The notes below the pieces were generated by a model. The model saw only the letters and a list, made by a program, of their open reading frames with translations. It made no database searches and was not told the origin of the DNA. Of a stretch of 64,000 nt of DNA, positions 55,191 to 64,000 are shown piece after piece. A program made the translations under genes and the position numbers. The DNA comes from Pseudomonas arsenicoxydans (GTDB taxonomy: Bacteria > Pseudomonadota > Gammaproteobacteria > Pseudomonadales > Pseudomonadaceae), in contig NZ_RCZE01000002.1 of the NCBI RefSeq assembly GCF_006438915.1, positions 561,144 to 625,143 of the forward strand, in the 5' to 3' direction. The first letter of the stretch is position 1. Every line of letters starts with the position of its first letter.

Positions 55191-55289
55191 CCTGTGGCGA
55201 GGGAGCTTGCTCCCGCTGGACTGCGTAGCGGTCCCTCTTTTTTTGGGGCCGCTGCGCGACCCAGCGGGAGCAAGCTCCCTCGCCACAGG
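55191..55289. repeat. REP doublet (GTGGCGAGGGAGC type)
   Basis: Perfect 29-base arms at 55191-55219 and 55261-55289, after the hopJ-like gene. Confidence 0.92.
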
Positions 55290-55427
55290 CCGCGCTTCAC
55301 CTGCCCATCTCCTGTTCGCACACATCCCGACTTTTAAGATTGACCCGGCGACTTTATTTCGTTTGCCGGGCACCGCTGCTCACGGCTTAGATAAAAAGAA
55401 GCATCCCTTCTTCAGAGTCGGTCATCC

Positions 55428-56678
55428 ATGAGCAGCGAATCCATCAGCCGGTCGATCAACATCGTTCATCCTGTCACGCTCAGCCACGGCAAAAATGCCG
55501 AGGTCTGGGACACCGATGGCAAACGCTACATCGACTTCGTCGGTGGCATCGGCGTGCTGAACCTCGGCCATTGCCACCCGCGCATCGTCGACGCCATTCG
55601 CGAACAAGCCACCCGCCTGACCCACTACGCGTTCAACGCCGCCCCGCATGTGCCCTACCTCGAACTGATGGAACGCCTGACCGCGTTCATCCCGGTGAAT
55701 TACCCGGTCAGCGGCATGCTCACCAACAGCGGCGCGGAAGCGGCGGAAAACGCCCTGAAGATCGTCCGTGGCGCCACCGGCCGCACCGCCGTGATCGCCT
55801 TCGACAGCGCCTTCCACGGCCGCACCCTCGCCACCCTCAACCTCAACGGCAAGGTCGCCCCCTACAAACAGAAAGTCGGCGTGCTTCCCGGCCCGGTGTT
55901 TCACTTGCCCTACCCGAGCAAGGACAACGGCGTGACCTGCGCCGAAGCGCTGAAGGCCATGGACCGACTGTTCAGCGTCGAGATCGACGTTGAAGACGTG
56001 GCGTGTTTTATTGTTGAACCGGTGCAGGGTGAAGCAGGCTTCCTGGCGATGGACGTCGAGTTCGCCCAAGCGCTGCGCACGTTCTGTGATGAAAAGAACA
56101 TCCTGCTGATCGTCGATGAAATCCAGTCTGGCTTCGGCCGCACCGGCGAGCGCTTTGCGTTTTCGCGGCTGGGCATTGAGCCGGATTTGATCCTGCTGGG
56201 CAAAAGCATTGCCGGTGGCGTGCCGCTGGGTGCGGTGGTCGGGCGCAAGGCATTGCTCGACACGTTGCCCAAGGGCGGTCTGGGCGGGACTTACTCGGGC
56301 AATCCCATCGCCTGCGCCGCCGGGCTGGCGACACTGGACGAAATGACGGATGCCAACCTGCAAGCCTGGGGCGCGCAACAGGAAGAAGCGATCGTCAGCC
56401 GTTACCACGCCTGGCATGACAGCAAACTTTCACCTTACCTGGGGCGCTTGACCGGCGTTGGCGCGATGCGCGGCATTGAACTGGCCAATGCCGATGGCAC
56501 ACCGGCGCCGGCCCAGTTGACGCAACTGCTGGCGTTAGCCCGGGAGGCAGGCTTGCTGCTGATGCCCAGCGGCAAGTCGCGCCACATCATCCGCCTGCTG
56601 GCGCCGCTGACCACCGAAGCCTCGGTGCTGGAGGAAGGGCTGGACATCCTTGAGGCCTGCCTGAAAAAACTGGACTGA
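55428..56678 (+). CDS. Class III aminotransferase (GabT/2-aminoadipate type)
   Basis: 416 residues, PLP enzyme of the omega-amino-acid aminotransferase class: NSGAEAAENALKIVRGATGR, the IVEPVQGEAGF strand, LLIVDEIQSGFGRTGERFAF, and the PLP lysine in LILLGKSIAGGVPLGAVVG. It moves an amino group from a substrate such as 4-aminobutyrate, 5-aminovalerate or 2-aminoadipate to 2-oxoglutarate. No gabD or lysine-pathway gene is next to it, so the substrate is unresolved. It is followed by a terminator and stands alone. Confidence 0.93.
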   Translation: MSSESISRSINIVHPVTLSHGKNAEVWDTDGKRYIDFVGGIGVLNLGHCHPRIVDAIREQATRLTHYAFNAAPHVPYLELMERLTAFIPVNYPVSGMLTNSGAEAAENALKIVRGATGRTAVIAFDSAFHGRTLATLNLNGKVAPYKQKVGVLPGPVFHLPYPSKDNGVTCAEALKAMDRLFSVEIDVEDVACFIVEPVQGEAGFLAMDVEFAQALRTFCDEKNILLIVDEIQSGFGRTGERFAFSRLGIEPDLILLGKSIAGGVPLGAVVGRKALLDTLPKGGLGGTYSGNPIACAAGLATLDEMTDANLQAWGAQQEEAIVSRYHAWHDSKLSPYLGRLTGVGAMRGIELANADGTPAPAQLTQLLALAREAGLLLMPSGKSRHIIRLLAPLTTEASVLEEGLDILEACLKKLD

Positions 56679-56694
56679 ACCCAAAATCGAGGAA

Positions 56695-56721
56695 AAAAAA
56701 ACCGGCCGAGGCCGGTTTTTT
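56695..56721. terminator. Bidirectional terminator between aminotransferase and trxB
   Basis: ACCGGC and GCCGGT around CGAG, extended by A and T runs, 16 bases after the aminotransferase stop and 14 bases beyond the trxB stop on the other strand. Confidence 0.92.
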
Positions 56722-56734
56722 CATTTCAACGATC

Positions 56735-58010
<1,276 letters not shown>

Positions 58011-58766
58011 ATGCCCGCACCCGTCCTGTCTGGACCGCAATACTTGCGCGAAGGCCTCAAGTTGGTCCTCAGCCCCAGCCTGCGTTTATTCGTGTTGTTG
58101 CCGCTGGCCATCAACCTGGTGCTGTTCGTCGGATTGATTTACCTGGCCGGCCATCAATTTAGTCTGTGGGTCGATACGCTGATGCCCACCCTCCCCGACT
58201 GGCTGAGTTTTCTCAGTTACATTCTCTGGCCGATTTTTGTGGTGCTGGTGGTGCTGATGGTGTTTTTCACCTTCACCATGCTCGCCAACGTCATCGCCGC
58301 CCCCTTCAACGGCTTCCTCGCGGAGAAAGTCGAAGTGGTGGTACGCGGCACCGACGATTTCCCGTCCTTCAGCTGGGGCGAACTGATCGCCATGATCCCG
58401 CGCACCCTGTCCCGGGAGATGCGCAAACTCGGCTACTTCCTGCCCCGGGCGCTCGGGCTGTTCATTCTCTCCTTCATCCCCGTGGTGAACATCATCGCCG
58501 CGCCGCTGTGGCTGCTGTTCGGGGTGTGGATGATGGCGATCCAATACATCGACTACCCCGCGGATAACCACAAGCTGGGCTGGAACGAAATGCTCGCCTG
58601 GTTGCGGCAGAAGCGCTGGCAGAGCATGAGCTTTGGCGGGATCGTCTATCTGGTGCTGCTGATTCCGGTGGTCAACATTTTGATGATGCCGGCGGCTGTG
58701 GCGGGGGCAACATTGTTTTGGGTGAGGGAGCGTGGAGCTGACACGCTGGAACGAAGCACCGCCTGA
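58011..58766 (+). CDS. cysZ: Sulfate transporter CysZ
   Basis: 251 residues. It has several membrane helices (about 25-45, 65-95, 145-180, 205-235) and family phrases: [36 protein letters not shown], and [20 protein letters not shown]. CysZ takes up sulfate for cysteine synthesis through a channel-like fold. It diverges from trxB, a frequent arrangement in fluorescent pseudomonads. Confidence 0.92.
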   Translation: MPAPVLSGPQYLREGLKLVLSPSLRLFVLLPLAINLVLFVGLIYLAGHQFSLWVDTLMPTLPDWLSFLSYILWPIFVVLVVLMVFFTFTMLANVIAAPFNGFLAEKVEVVVRGTDDFPSFSWGELIAMIPRTLSREMRKLGYFLPRALGLFILSFIPVVNIIAAPLWLLFGVWMMAIQYIDYPADNHKLGWNEMLAWLRQKRWQSMSFGGIVYLVLLIPVVNILMMPAAVAGATLFWVRERGADTLERSTA

Positions 58767-58849
58767 ACATCCGTATCTCTTGGTGAATATTTATAACCGG
58801 CTATTGCTGACAGTAGCCAATATCAGGAATGACGTATCCAATAAATCAT

Positions 58850-58900
58850 GAGGTCCACCTGCATGAGAATTCTCATGCATCAAGGAAGAGACGTGACCTC
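58850..58900. promoter_or_regulatory. Nested palindromes upstream of the GH20 gene
   Basis: TGCATGAGAATTCTCATGCA (58860-58879) is a perfect 20-base palindrome. It is flanked by GAGGTCCAC (58850) and GTGACCTC (to 58900), which are near-complements. It lies just ahead of the start at 58922, a good operator candidate for a dimeric repressor. Confidence 0.65.
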
Positions 58901-58921
58901 AATTTATGGAGATTTTATTCA

Positions 58922-60511
58922 ATGCCATTACCCGCTCCCCCCCTCGCCTCTGCCGCAACGACAATCCACACGACCGGAAATACTCCCGGCGAGCGCTTTG
59001 CCTGGGCCGGCCTGAGTCCGGCAGTACGCTATGCACAGCCTGTTGCCGGGGTCGCCTGCACCCTCAACGAAAGCACGCGTATTCTCATCGACGATGAGCG
59101 CATCCGCCCGTTGGCGACACGATTGGCATTCGGGCTCGCCGTTGCCGCCGGTCTCAGCAAACCACCCGCCGTAATGCTCGCCTCAGGCAGTCCGCCGCAG
59201 AGTCGGGGGGATGTCGTGTTGAATATGTCTGCGCCTGATACGGCGCAAGTCCCGATACCCGCCAAAGGCCTGAACGAGGCCTACCGCATCGATATTACCG
59301 ACGCCATTCGCGTCACCGCAAAAAACCCGGAAGCCATGGCCCGGGCATTGACGACCTTGCATAAAGCAGCACTGGTTTGCGCCACACTTGCCCCAGGAGT
59401 GGTCATTGACGCTCCTGCTTATGCCGAGCGCTCCGTTCTGCTTGATGTCGGGCGCAAGTATTACAGCCCTGAATGGATCAAAAACCTGCTGCGCGAGATG
59501 GCGTGGAACCAGCTCAACACGCTGTATCTTCACCTCACCGACAATGAGGGTGTTCGGATCGTGTTTCCTTCTCATCCAGACCTATCCAGTGCGGATGCCT
59601 GGAGCGTAGAGGAACTCAAAGAGATACTCGACACCGCTGCCTCGTACCACATCAACGTCATTCCCGGGATTGAATCGCCTGGGCATATGAATTTCATACT
59701 GCGCAACAAGCCCGAATTTCAACTGCACCTGAGCGATGGCACCGTTGTGCCCAAAGCGCTGGATTTCAGCCTTCCGGCCGCACGCCGCTTTGTCAAAGAG
59801 CTCCTCAAGGATGTGTTCCACATGTTTCCAGACTGCACCCATGTCAATCTGGAAGCCGACGAGTATTTCCTCGCTCCGATCACCCCCTACAACACGCCAA
59901 AACTGGCTGAATACGCACGGCAGGCTTCGGGAAAACCAGGCGCCAACTCGCGCGATGGCGTCCGACAATTCGTCAATGAGCTGGCGGGTTTCGTGCGCGA
60001 GAATGGCAAGACTGCACGCATATGGAACGATGCCGTCGTTCAAGACAATCAAGTGATCCAGGTCGATACCGCCGTTGAAATACTTTGCTGGAGTATCTGG
60101 GGCAGCGTTCGCAGTGAGAAAAACGTACAAGCGCTGATCGATGCCGGGTACACCGTGCTCAATGCCCACGGCGACTTCTACTTTGTCATCCGATCCGACT
60201 GGAGCAATCTGGTGGATCGCAAGCATTCGCCTTATGGACTTTACGATTTCTGGCGCCCCAACCATTTCATGGACAAGGCCGGTCAAAGCGTGACGATCAT
60301 CGATTCAGTCCACCCTGCGATGAAAGGGGGAGGCATACAAATATGGGCCGATGAACCCGATTACCTGTCAGCTGAGAAAATCTGGTCGCATCTGATTCTA
60401 TGGATGCAACCCATCGGGCAACGTTCATGGGGATCACCGCACGCGGCCAACACCATGAAGGAGGTGCAACCGATTACCCGTTCGGTTGCCTTCGCGCCAC
60501 CGGAACGTTGA
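58922..60511 (+). CDS. Beta-N-acetylhexosaminidase, glycoside hydrolase family 20
   Basis: 529 residues. A GH20b-like N-terminal domain (about 30-155) is followed by the catalytic barrel: LDVGRKYYSPEWIKNLLREM, WNQLNTLYLHLTDNEGVRI, IPGIESPGHMNFILR, and the catalytic pair in HVNLEADEYF. GH20 enzymes remove terminal GlcNAc or GalNAc, using the substrate acetamido group. No signal peptide is seen (it starts MPLPAPPLASAATT), so it may be cytoplasmic, secreted otherwise, or start elsewhere. The frame is open from 58829. GGAG lies ten bases before 58922. It is not next to chitin or NAG genes. Confidence 0.88.
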   Translation: MPLPAPPLASAATTIHTTGNTPGERFAWAGLSPAVRYAQPVAGVACTLNESTRILIDDERIRPLATRLAFGLAVAAGLSKPPAVMLASGSPPQSRGDVVLNMSAPDTAQVPIPAKGLNEAYRIDITDAIRVTAKNPEAMARALTTLHKAALVCATLAPGVVIDAPAYAERSVLLDVGRKYYSPEWIKNLLREMAWNQLNTLYLHLTDNEGVRIVFPSHPDLSSADAWSVEELKEILDTAASYHINVIPGIESPGHMNFILRNKPEFQLHLSDGTVVPKALDFSLPAARRFVKELLKDVFHMFPDCTHVNLEADEYFLAPITPYNTPKLAEYARQASGKPGANSRDGVRQFVNELAGFVRENGKTARIWNDAVVQDNQVIQVDTAVEILCWSIWGSVRSEKNVQALIDAGYTVLNAHGDFYFVIRSDWSNLVDRKHSPYGLYDFWRPNHFMDKAGQSVTIIDSVHPAMKGGGIQIWADEPDYLSAEKIWSHLILWMQPIGQRSWGSPHAANTMKEVQPITRSVAFAPPER

Positions 60512-60607
60512 TGACTGGCCGTATCTGCCGCCCCTAAGGGCCTCCGCGTCATAAATCCATCATCGAAACGCAACAATGACGACATGGCCTCAGCCGACAC
60601 TGAGGTC

Positions 60608-61783
60608 ATGACGACAGCTCTGCATATCACTCTGATCACCGAAACCTTCCCACCGGAAATCAACGGCGTGGCCAATACCCTTGGCCGCTTGTGCGACGGT
60701 TTGCGCGCGCGCGGGCACCAGGTGGAATTGGTCCGGCCACGCCAACTGTGTGATCAGCAGATAAGCGGTGACGATGATTTGCTGTTGTGTCGTGGCTGGC
60801 CGCTGCCGGGCTATCCCGGCCTGCAATGGGGCCAGTCGTCGATGCACAAGTTGCTCAGGCGCTGGACCCGGCATCGACCGGACGTGCTGTACATCGCAAC
60901 CGAAGGGCCACTGGGCTTGTCTGCGTTACGCGCGGCACGGCGCCTGGGAATTTCGGTGGTCAGCGGTTTTCACACCAACTTTCAGCAGTACTCGAGCCAA
61001 TACGGGCTGGGATTGCTGACGCGAATGCTCACTCACTACCTGCGCTGGTTCCACAACCGGTCGACTCTGACCCTGGTGCCGAGCCCCAGCCAGCGGATGG
61101 AGCTTGAGCGTCGCAGCTTCGAACGCCTGGCCTTGCTCTCCCGGGGGGTCGACAGCCAATTGTTTCATCCGAGCAAAAGGCTGGCATCGCTGCGCGAACA
61201 GTGGGGACTGACCGAGAACGACATCGCGATCATTCATGTCGGGCGCTTGGCCCCGGAGAAAAACCTCGGATTGCTCAAGCGCAGTTTCGACGCACTGAAG
61301 GCCACTTATCCACAGCGCAACCTGCGTTTGATCGTGATCGGTGACGGCCCGCAACGAGCGGTGCTGGAGCAGGAACTGCCCGAGGCGGTTTTCTGCGGTT
61401 CACAACGTGGCGAAGCGTTGGCCAGTCACTACGCATCCGGTGATGTGTTCCTGTTTCCGAGCATGACCGAAACCTTCGGCAACGTGGTGCTTGAGGCATT
61501 GGCCTCGGGGTTGGGTGTGGTGGCTTACGATCAGGCGGCCGCCGCTCAACATATCCGACATGGCTATAACGGCGTGCTGGCGATGCCGGGGGATGAAGAG
61601 GCGTTTTGCGACGCGGCAGCGTGGCTGCTGGAAGAGCGCGAGACATTGCGCTGCGTGCGCTTGAATGCCCGTCAGCATGCTAGCCGGCAGGGTTGGGCGG
61701 CGATTATCGAGCAGTTCGAGGGGCAGTTGCGGGGGGCTTGTGTGGGGGAAGTGGTGGTTCCTGGGGCACAGACCTTATCCTGA
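60608..61783 (+). CDS. Glycosyltransferase family 4 (MgtA-like)
   Basis: 391 residues. It is a GT-B fold with ITLITETFPPEINGVANTLG and GFHTNFQQYSSQYG in the first domain, and HVGRLAPEKNLGLLKRSFDA, IGDGPQRAVLE, and FPSMTETFGNVVLEALASGL in the second. The sequence resembles GDP-mannose-dependent alpha-mannosyltransferases. It probably builds a glycolipid or polysaccharide. ATG 60584 is an alternative start. Neither has a good SD, and the family sequence begins at 60608. Confidence 0.88.
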   Translation: MTTALHITLITETFPPEINGVANTLGRLCDGLRARGHQVELVRPRQLCDQQISGDDDLLLCRGWPLPGYPGLQWGQSSMHKLLRRWTRHRPDVLYIATEGPLGLSALRAARRLGISVVSGFHTNFQQYSSQYGLGLLTRMLTHYLRWFHNRSTLTLVPSPSQRMELERRSFERLALLSRGVDSQLFHPSKRLASLREQWGLTENDIAIIHVGRLAPEKNLGLLKRSFDALKATYPQRNLRLIVIGDGPQRAVLEQELPEAVFCGSQRGEALASHYASGDVFLFPSMTETFGNVVLEALASGLGVVAYDQAAAAQHIRHGYNGVLAMPGDEEAFCDAAAWLLEERETLRCVRLNARQHASRQGWAAIIEQFEGQLRGACVGEVVVPGAQTLS

Positions 61784-61806
61784 CTGCATGGTGACATTGA
61801 ATCCGT

Positions 61807-61890
61807 CTTCGCGAGCAAGCCCGCTCCCACATTAGACCGCGTTTTTTCGCAGAAACGCGATCAAATGTGGGAGCGGGCTTGCTCGCGAAG
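61807..61890. repeat. REP doublet (TTCGCGAGCAAGCC type)
   Basis: Arms CTTCGCGAGCAAGCCCGCTC... (from 61807) and the complement ending 61890, between convergent genes. Confidence 0.9.
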
Positions 61891-61907
61891 AAGACCTTGC
61901 AGACAAT

Positions 61908-63011
61908 TTAAACCAAGGTCATCAACGCCTCACGGCTGAACGGCAGGATGTCTTCCTCACGCCCGTCGCGCACTTTCTGCGCCCAGTCCGGATCCACCAG
62001 CAGCGCACGCCCTACCGCCACCAGGTCGAACTCGTCATTGTTCAGGCGCTCCAGCAGTTTTTCCAGGCTGGCTGGCTGCGCGATCTTGTCAGTGTTGACC
62101 ATGAACTGCAGGAACTCGCCATCCAGACCCACACTGCCCACGGTGATGGTCGGCTTACCGGTGAGCTTGCGAGTCCAACCGGCCAGGTTCAGTTCGGAGC
62201 CATCGAATTCCGGCTCCCAGAAACGGCGCGTCGAGCAGTGGAAAATATCCACGCCGGCGTCGGACAACGGCTTGAGGAACTCGCCCAGCGCTTCCGGCGT
62301 TTGCACCAGACGCGCGGTGTAATCCTGCTGTTTCCACTGCGAGAAACGGAAGATGATCGGGAAGCCTTCGCCGACCGCGGCACGCACGGCCTGGATCAAC
62401 TCAATGGCAAAACGCGAACGGCCAGCCAGGTCGCCACCGTATTCGTCGGTGCGCTGGTTGCTGCCTTCCCAGAAGAACTGATCGACCAGATAACCGTGGG
62501 CACCGTGGATTTCAACGCCGTCCATGCCAATGCTCTGGGCATCCTTGGCGGCCTGGGCGAACGCGGCGATCACGTCCTGGATGTCTTGTTTAGTCATGCC
62601 GTGAACCACGACCTGACCGTCCTTCAATTTTTCCGACGGGCCGTAACCCGGGACGCTCGCATCCGGTTCGGTGCCGATACGGCGCACGCTGCCGACATGC
62701 CACAGCTGTGGAACGATCTTGCCGCCCTCAGCGTGAACCGCATCGACGACTTTCTTCCAGCCGGCCAGTGCGGCTTCACCGTAGAAATGCGGCACGTTCG
62801 GGTAGCCGTTCGACGCCTTGTGACCGATGGTGGTGCCTTCGGTGATGATCAAGCCCACGCCTGCGGCGGCGCGACGACGGTAGTACTCGATCACTTTGGA
62901 ATTAGGCACGCCACCCGGCGAAAACGAGCGGGTCATCGGCGCCATGACGACGCGGGTCGGCAGTTCGAGGGTGCCGAGGTGGAACGGTTTAAACAGGGCT
63001 TTAACGGGCAT
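61908..63011 (-). CDS. Old-yellow-enzyme alkene reductase (XenB/NemA-like)
   Basis: 367 residues, FMN-binding TIM barrel: VMAPMTRSFSPGG, the substrate-binding pair in GVEIHGAHGYLVDQFFWEGS, NQRTDEYGGDLAGRSRF, and VGRALLVDPDWAQKVRDGRE near the end. It reduces activated C=C bonds of xenobiotics, nitrate esters or nitroaromatics with NAD(P)H. GGAG six bases before 63011 fixes the start at MPVKALFKPF. Commonly a member of the cellular defence set against electrophiles. Confidence 0.92.
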   Translation of the reverse strand: MPVKALFKPFHLGTLELPTRVVMAPMTRSFSPGGVPNSKVIEYYRRRAAAGVGLIITEGTTIGHKASNGYPNVPHFYGEAALAGWKKVVDAVHAEGGKIVPQLWHVGSVRRIGTEPDASVPGYGPSEKLKDGQVVVHGMTKQDIQDVIAAFAQAAKDAQSIGMDGVEIHGAHGYLVDQFFWEGSNQRTDEYGGDLAGRSRFAIELIQAVRAAVGEGFPIIFRFSQWKQQDYTARLVQTPEALGEFLKPLSDAGVDIFHCSTRRFWEPEFDGSELNLAGWTRKLTGKPTITVGSVGLDGEFLQFMVNTDKIAQPASLEKLLERLNNDEFDLVAVGRALLVDPDWAQKVRDGREEDILPFSREALMTLV

Positions 63012-63130
63012 GAGGCACTCCACGAAAACGATATCGACGGGATGGAATTTTATGACGGCGATAATATGCGCAGTTCAAAGCGCTGCCCAGCACTATTGAT
63101 CTGGGTGATTAAGGGTCAAAAGGCAGGCAT

Positions 63131-63162
63131 AAAAAATCGCAGCCCGAGGGCTGCGATTTTTT
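63131..63162. terminator. Terminator beyond glutathione peroxidase
   Basis: AAAAAATCGCAGCC and GGCTGCGATTTTTT around CGAG, six bases beyond the minus-strand stop. It can serve both strands. Confidence 0.93.
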
Positions 63163-63167
63163 GGGGT

Positions 63168-63650
63168 TCAGCTCAGCGCTTTTTCAATCGCATGCACGAT
63201 CGTTGGATCATCCGGCGCCGTACGCGGGGAAAACCGCGCCAGCACACGACCGTCCTTGCCCAGCAGGAACTTTTCGAAGTTCCAGGTAATGTCACCCGGG
63301 AATTCCGCGCCCTCGCCCGCCAGCAGGCGGTAGAGCTGATGACGCTCATGTCCGTTGACTTCCAGCTTGCTGGACAACGGAAAGGTCACGCCATAGTTGA
63401 GGCTGCAAAACTCCTGGATTTCCTGCTCGGAACCCGGCTCCTGCCCGGCAAACTGATTGCAAGGCAAGCCGAGTACGCTGAAACCCTTACCTTTGAATTG
63501 CTGGTAGAGGTTTTCCAGCGCCGCGTACTGTGGGGTCAAGCCACATTTGGAGGCGACGTTGACCACCAGCACGACTTGCCCTTTGAATGGCGCCAGCGGT
63601 AGCTCCTGTCCATCCAGGGCTGTCAACTTAAGCTCGTGAAAAGCACTCAT
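63168..63650 (-). CDS. Glutathione peroxidase
   Basis: 160 residues, thioredoxin fold: NVASKCGLTPQYAALENLYQ with the peroxidatic Cys, VLGLPCNQFAGQEPGS, and ITWNFEKFLLGKDGRVLARF. The active site uses Cys, as in bacterial GPx proteins, which usually take thioredoxin as reductant. The start MSAFHELKL at 63650 is preferred over MEF four codons upstream. Confidence 0.94.
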   Translation of the reverse strand: MSAFHELKLTALDGQELPLAPFKGQVVLVVNVASKCGLTPQYAALENLYQQFKGKGFSVLGLPCNQFAGQEPGSEQEIQEFCSLNYGVTFPLSSKLEVNGHERHQLYRLLAGEGAEFPGDITWNFEKFLLGKDGRVLARFSPRTAPDDPTIVHAIEKALS

Positions 63651-63720
63651 GACGAACTCCAAATTCCCGTGTTCTTCTCGAAACAGCCACTTGGCGGTGC
63701 CCCCAAGGACAGCCGCCGAC

Positions 63721-63743
63721 TAAAAAGGCGCCCTCGGGCGCCT
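63721..63743 (-). terminator. Terminator of slyD
   Basis: Minus-strand AGGCGCCC and GGGCGCCT followed by TTTTTA, 29 bases beyond the slyD stop. Confidence 0.88.
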
Positions 63744-63772
63744 CTCCAGTTCTCTGAGCTTAGCGCAGAAAA

Positions 63773-64000
63773 TCAGTGGTGATGGCCACCTTCGCCATGG
63801 ACGTGACCATGAGCGATTTCTTCCTGGCTGGCGTCACGGATGTCGATGATCTTGACCTGGAAATTCAGGCGCTGGCCGGCCAACGGGTGGTTGCCGTCGA
63901 CGGTGACTTCGTCGCCGTCCAGATCGCGAATGGTGACGATCTGCATTTGGCCATCCGGAGCGGAAGCGTGGAACTGCATGCCCACTTCCAGTTCGTCGAC
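63773..64000 (-). CDS. slyD: FKBP-type peptidyl-prolyl isomerase SlyD, C-terminal part
   Basis: Partial, open at the right edge. The visible 75 residues cover the end of the IF (chaperone) domain, then VTVDGNHPLAGQRLNFQVKI of the FKBP domain, and a His-rich tail HGHVHGEGGHHH that binds nickel or other metals. This tail identifies SlyD among FKBP proteins. It acts in folding and nickel delivery. Confidence 0.93.
   Translation of the reverse strand, partial: VDELEVGMQFHASAPDGQMQIVTIRDLDGDEVTVDGNHPLAGQRLNFQVKIIDIRDASQEEIAHGHVHGEGGHHH

Overview
The window is a chromosomal stretch of a fluorescent-group Pseudomonas. The evidence is the high GC content, the many Pseudomonas-type REP palindromes (GCTTGCTCGCGAAG and GTGGCGAGGG families), genus-typical families (DUF3509, DUF6124, DUF6543, DUF1302/DUF1329, HopJ-like) and the hmgA-fahA-maiA locus with divergent hmgR. 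No rRNA, tRNA, insertion sequence, phage or CRISPR array was seen. Both ends cut genes: the 3' part of an algA-type gene at the left and the C-terminal part of slyD at the right.

Layout. 1-0.96 kb: end of a mannose-1-phosphate guanylyltransferase/mannose-6-phosphate isomerase and a strong terminator. 0.96-6.7 kb: two tandem RHS/TcC-like toxin genes with the same 654-residue shell and unrelated C-terminal tips, apparently a tandem duplication. 6.8-8.7 kb: small membrane protein, SDR enzyme, NTF2-like protein. 8.8-15.1 kb: AaeAB-like aromatic-acid efflux operon (outer-membrane factor, FUSC permease, DUF1656, HlyD) with a divergent LysR regulator. 15.1-17.5 kb: repeat-rich accessory stretch with a DUF6124 gene behind a folded leader, an orphan gene, a gutted DUF6124 copy and nested repeats. 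17.6-21.4 kb: D-2-hydroxyacid dehydrogenase, DUF2165 protein, EamA exporter and divergent AraC regulator. 21.5-25.8 kb: FecI/FecR/TonB-receptor iron uptake system with a Fur-like box. 26-33 kb: HPF-like ribosome factor, LysR plus L-serine dehydratase, DUF3509, PsiE, SOS gene yebG with a LexA box, an amino-acid dehydrogenase homologue lacking its catalytic lysine, and a SirB1-like protein. 33-37.4 kb: homogentisate catabolism. 37.4-39.8 kb: stand-alone DUF6543 (dermonecrotic-toxin N-terminal) protein. 40-49 kb: MalT-type LuxR regulator, DUF1329/DUF1302 envelope pair, and a separate SDR, alpha/beta hydrolase and class II aldolase group. 49.3-55.2 kb: flavodoxin, short LOV photoreceptor, a B12-less LitR-like MerR regulator, and the folM-folE-folX pterin operon followed by DUF1244 and HopJ genes. 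55.4-64 kb: aminotransferase, trxB, cysZ, GH20 hexosaminidase, glycosyltransferase, old-yellow-enzyme reductase, glutathione peroxidase, slyD.

The parts most worth a second look are (i) the tandem TcC-like toxins with candidate GNAT and CNF1/BLF1-like deamidase tips, (ii) the cloverleaf-like folded leader in front of the DUF6124 gene and its decayed duplicate, (iii) the LOV plus class-II-LitR plus pterin module as a predicted blue-light circuit, (iv) the lone DUF6543 translocation-type protein, and (v) the K-to-V change at the catalytic position of the Leu/Glu dehydrogenase homologue. All function calls come from reading motifs; no database search was run.
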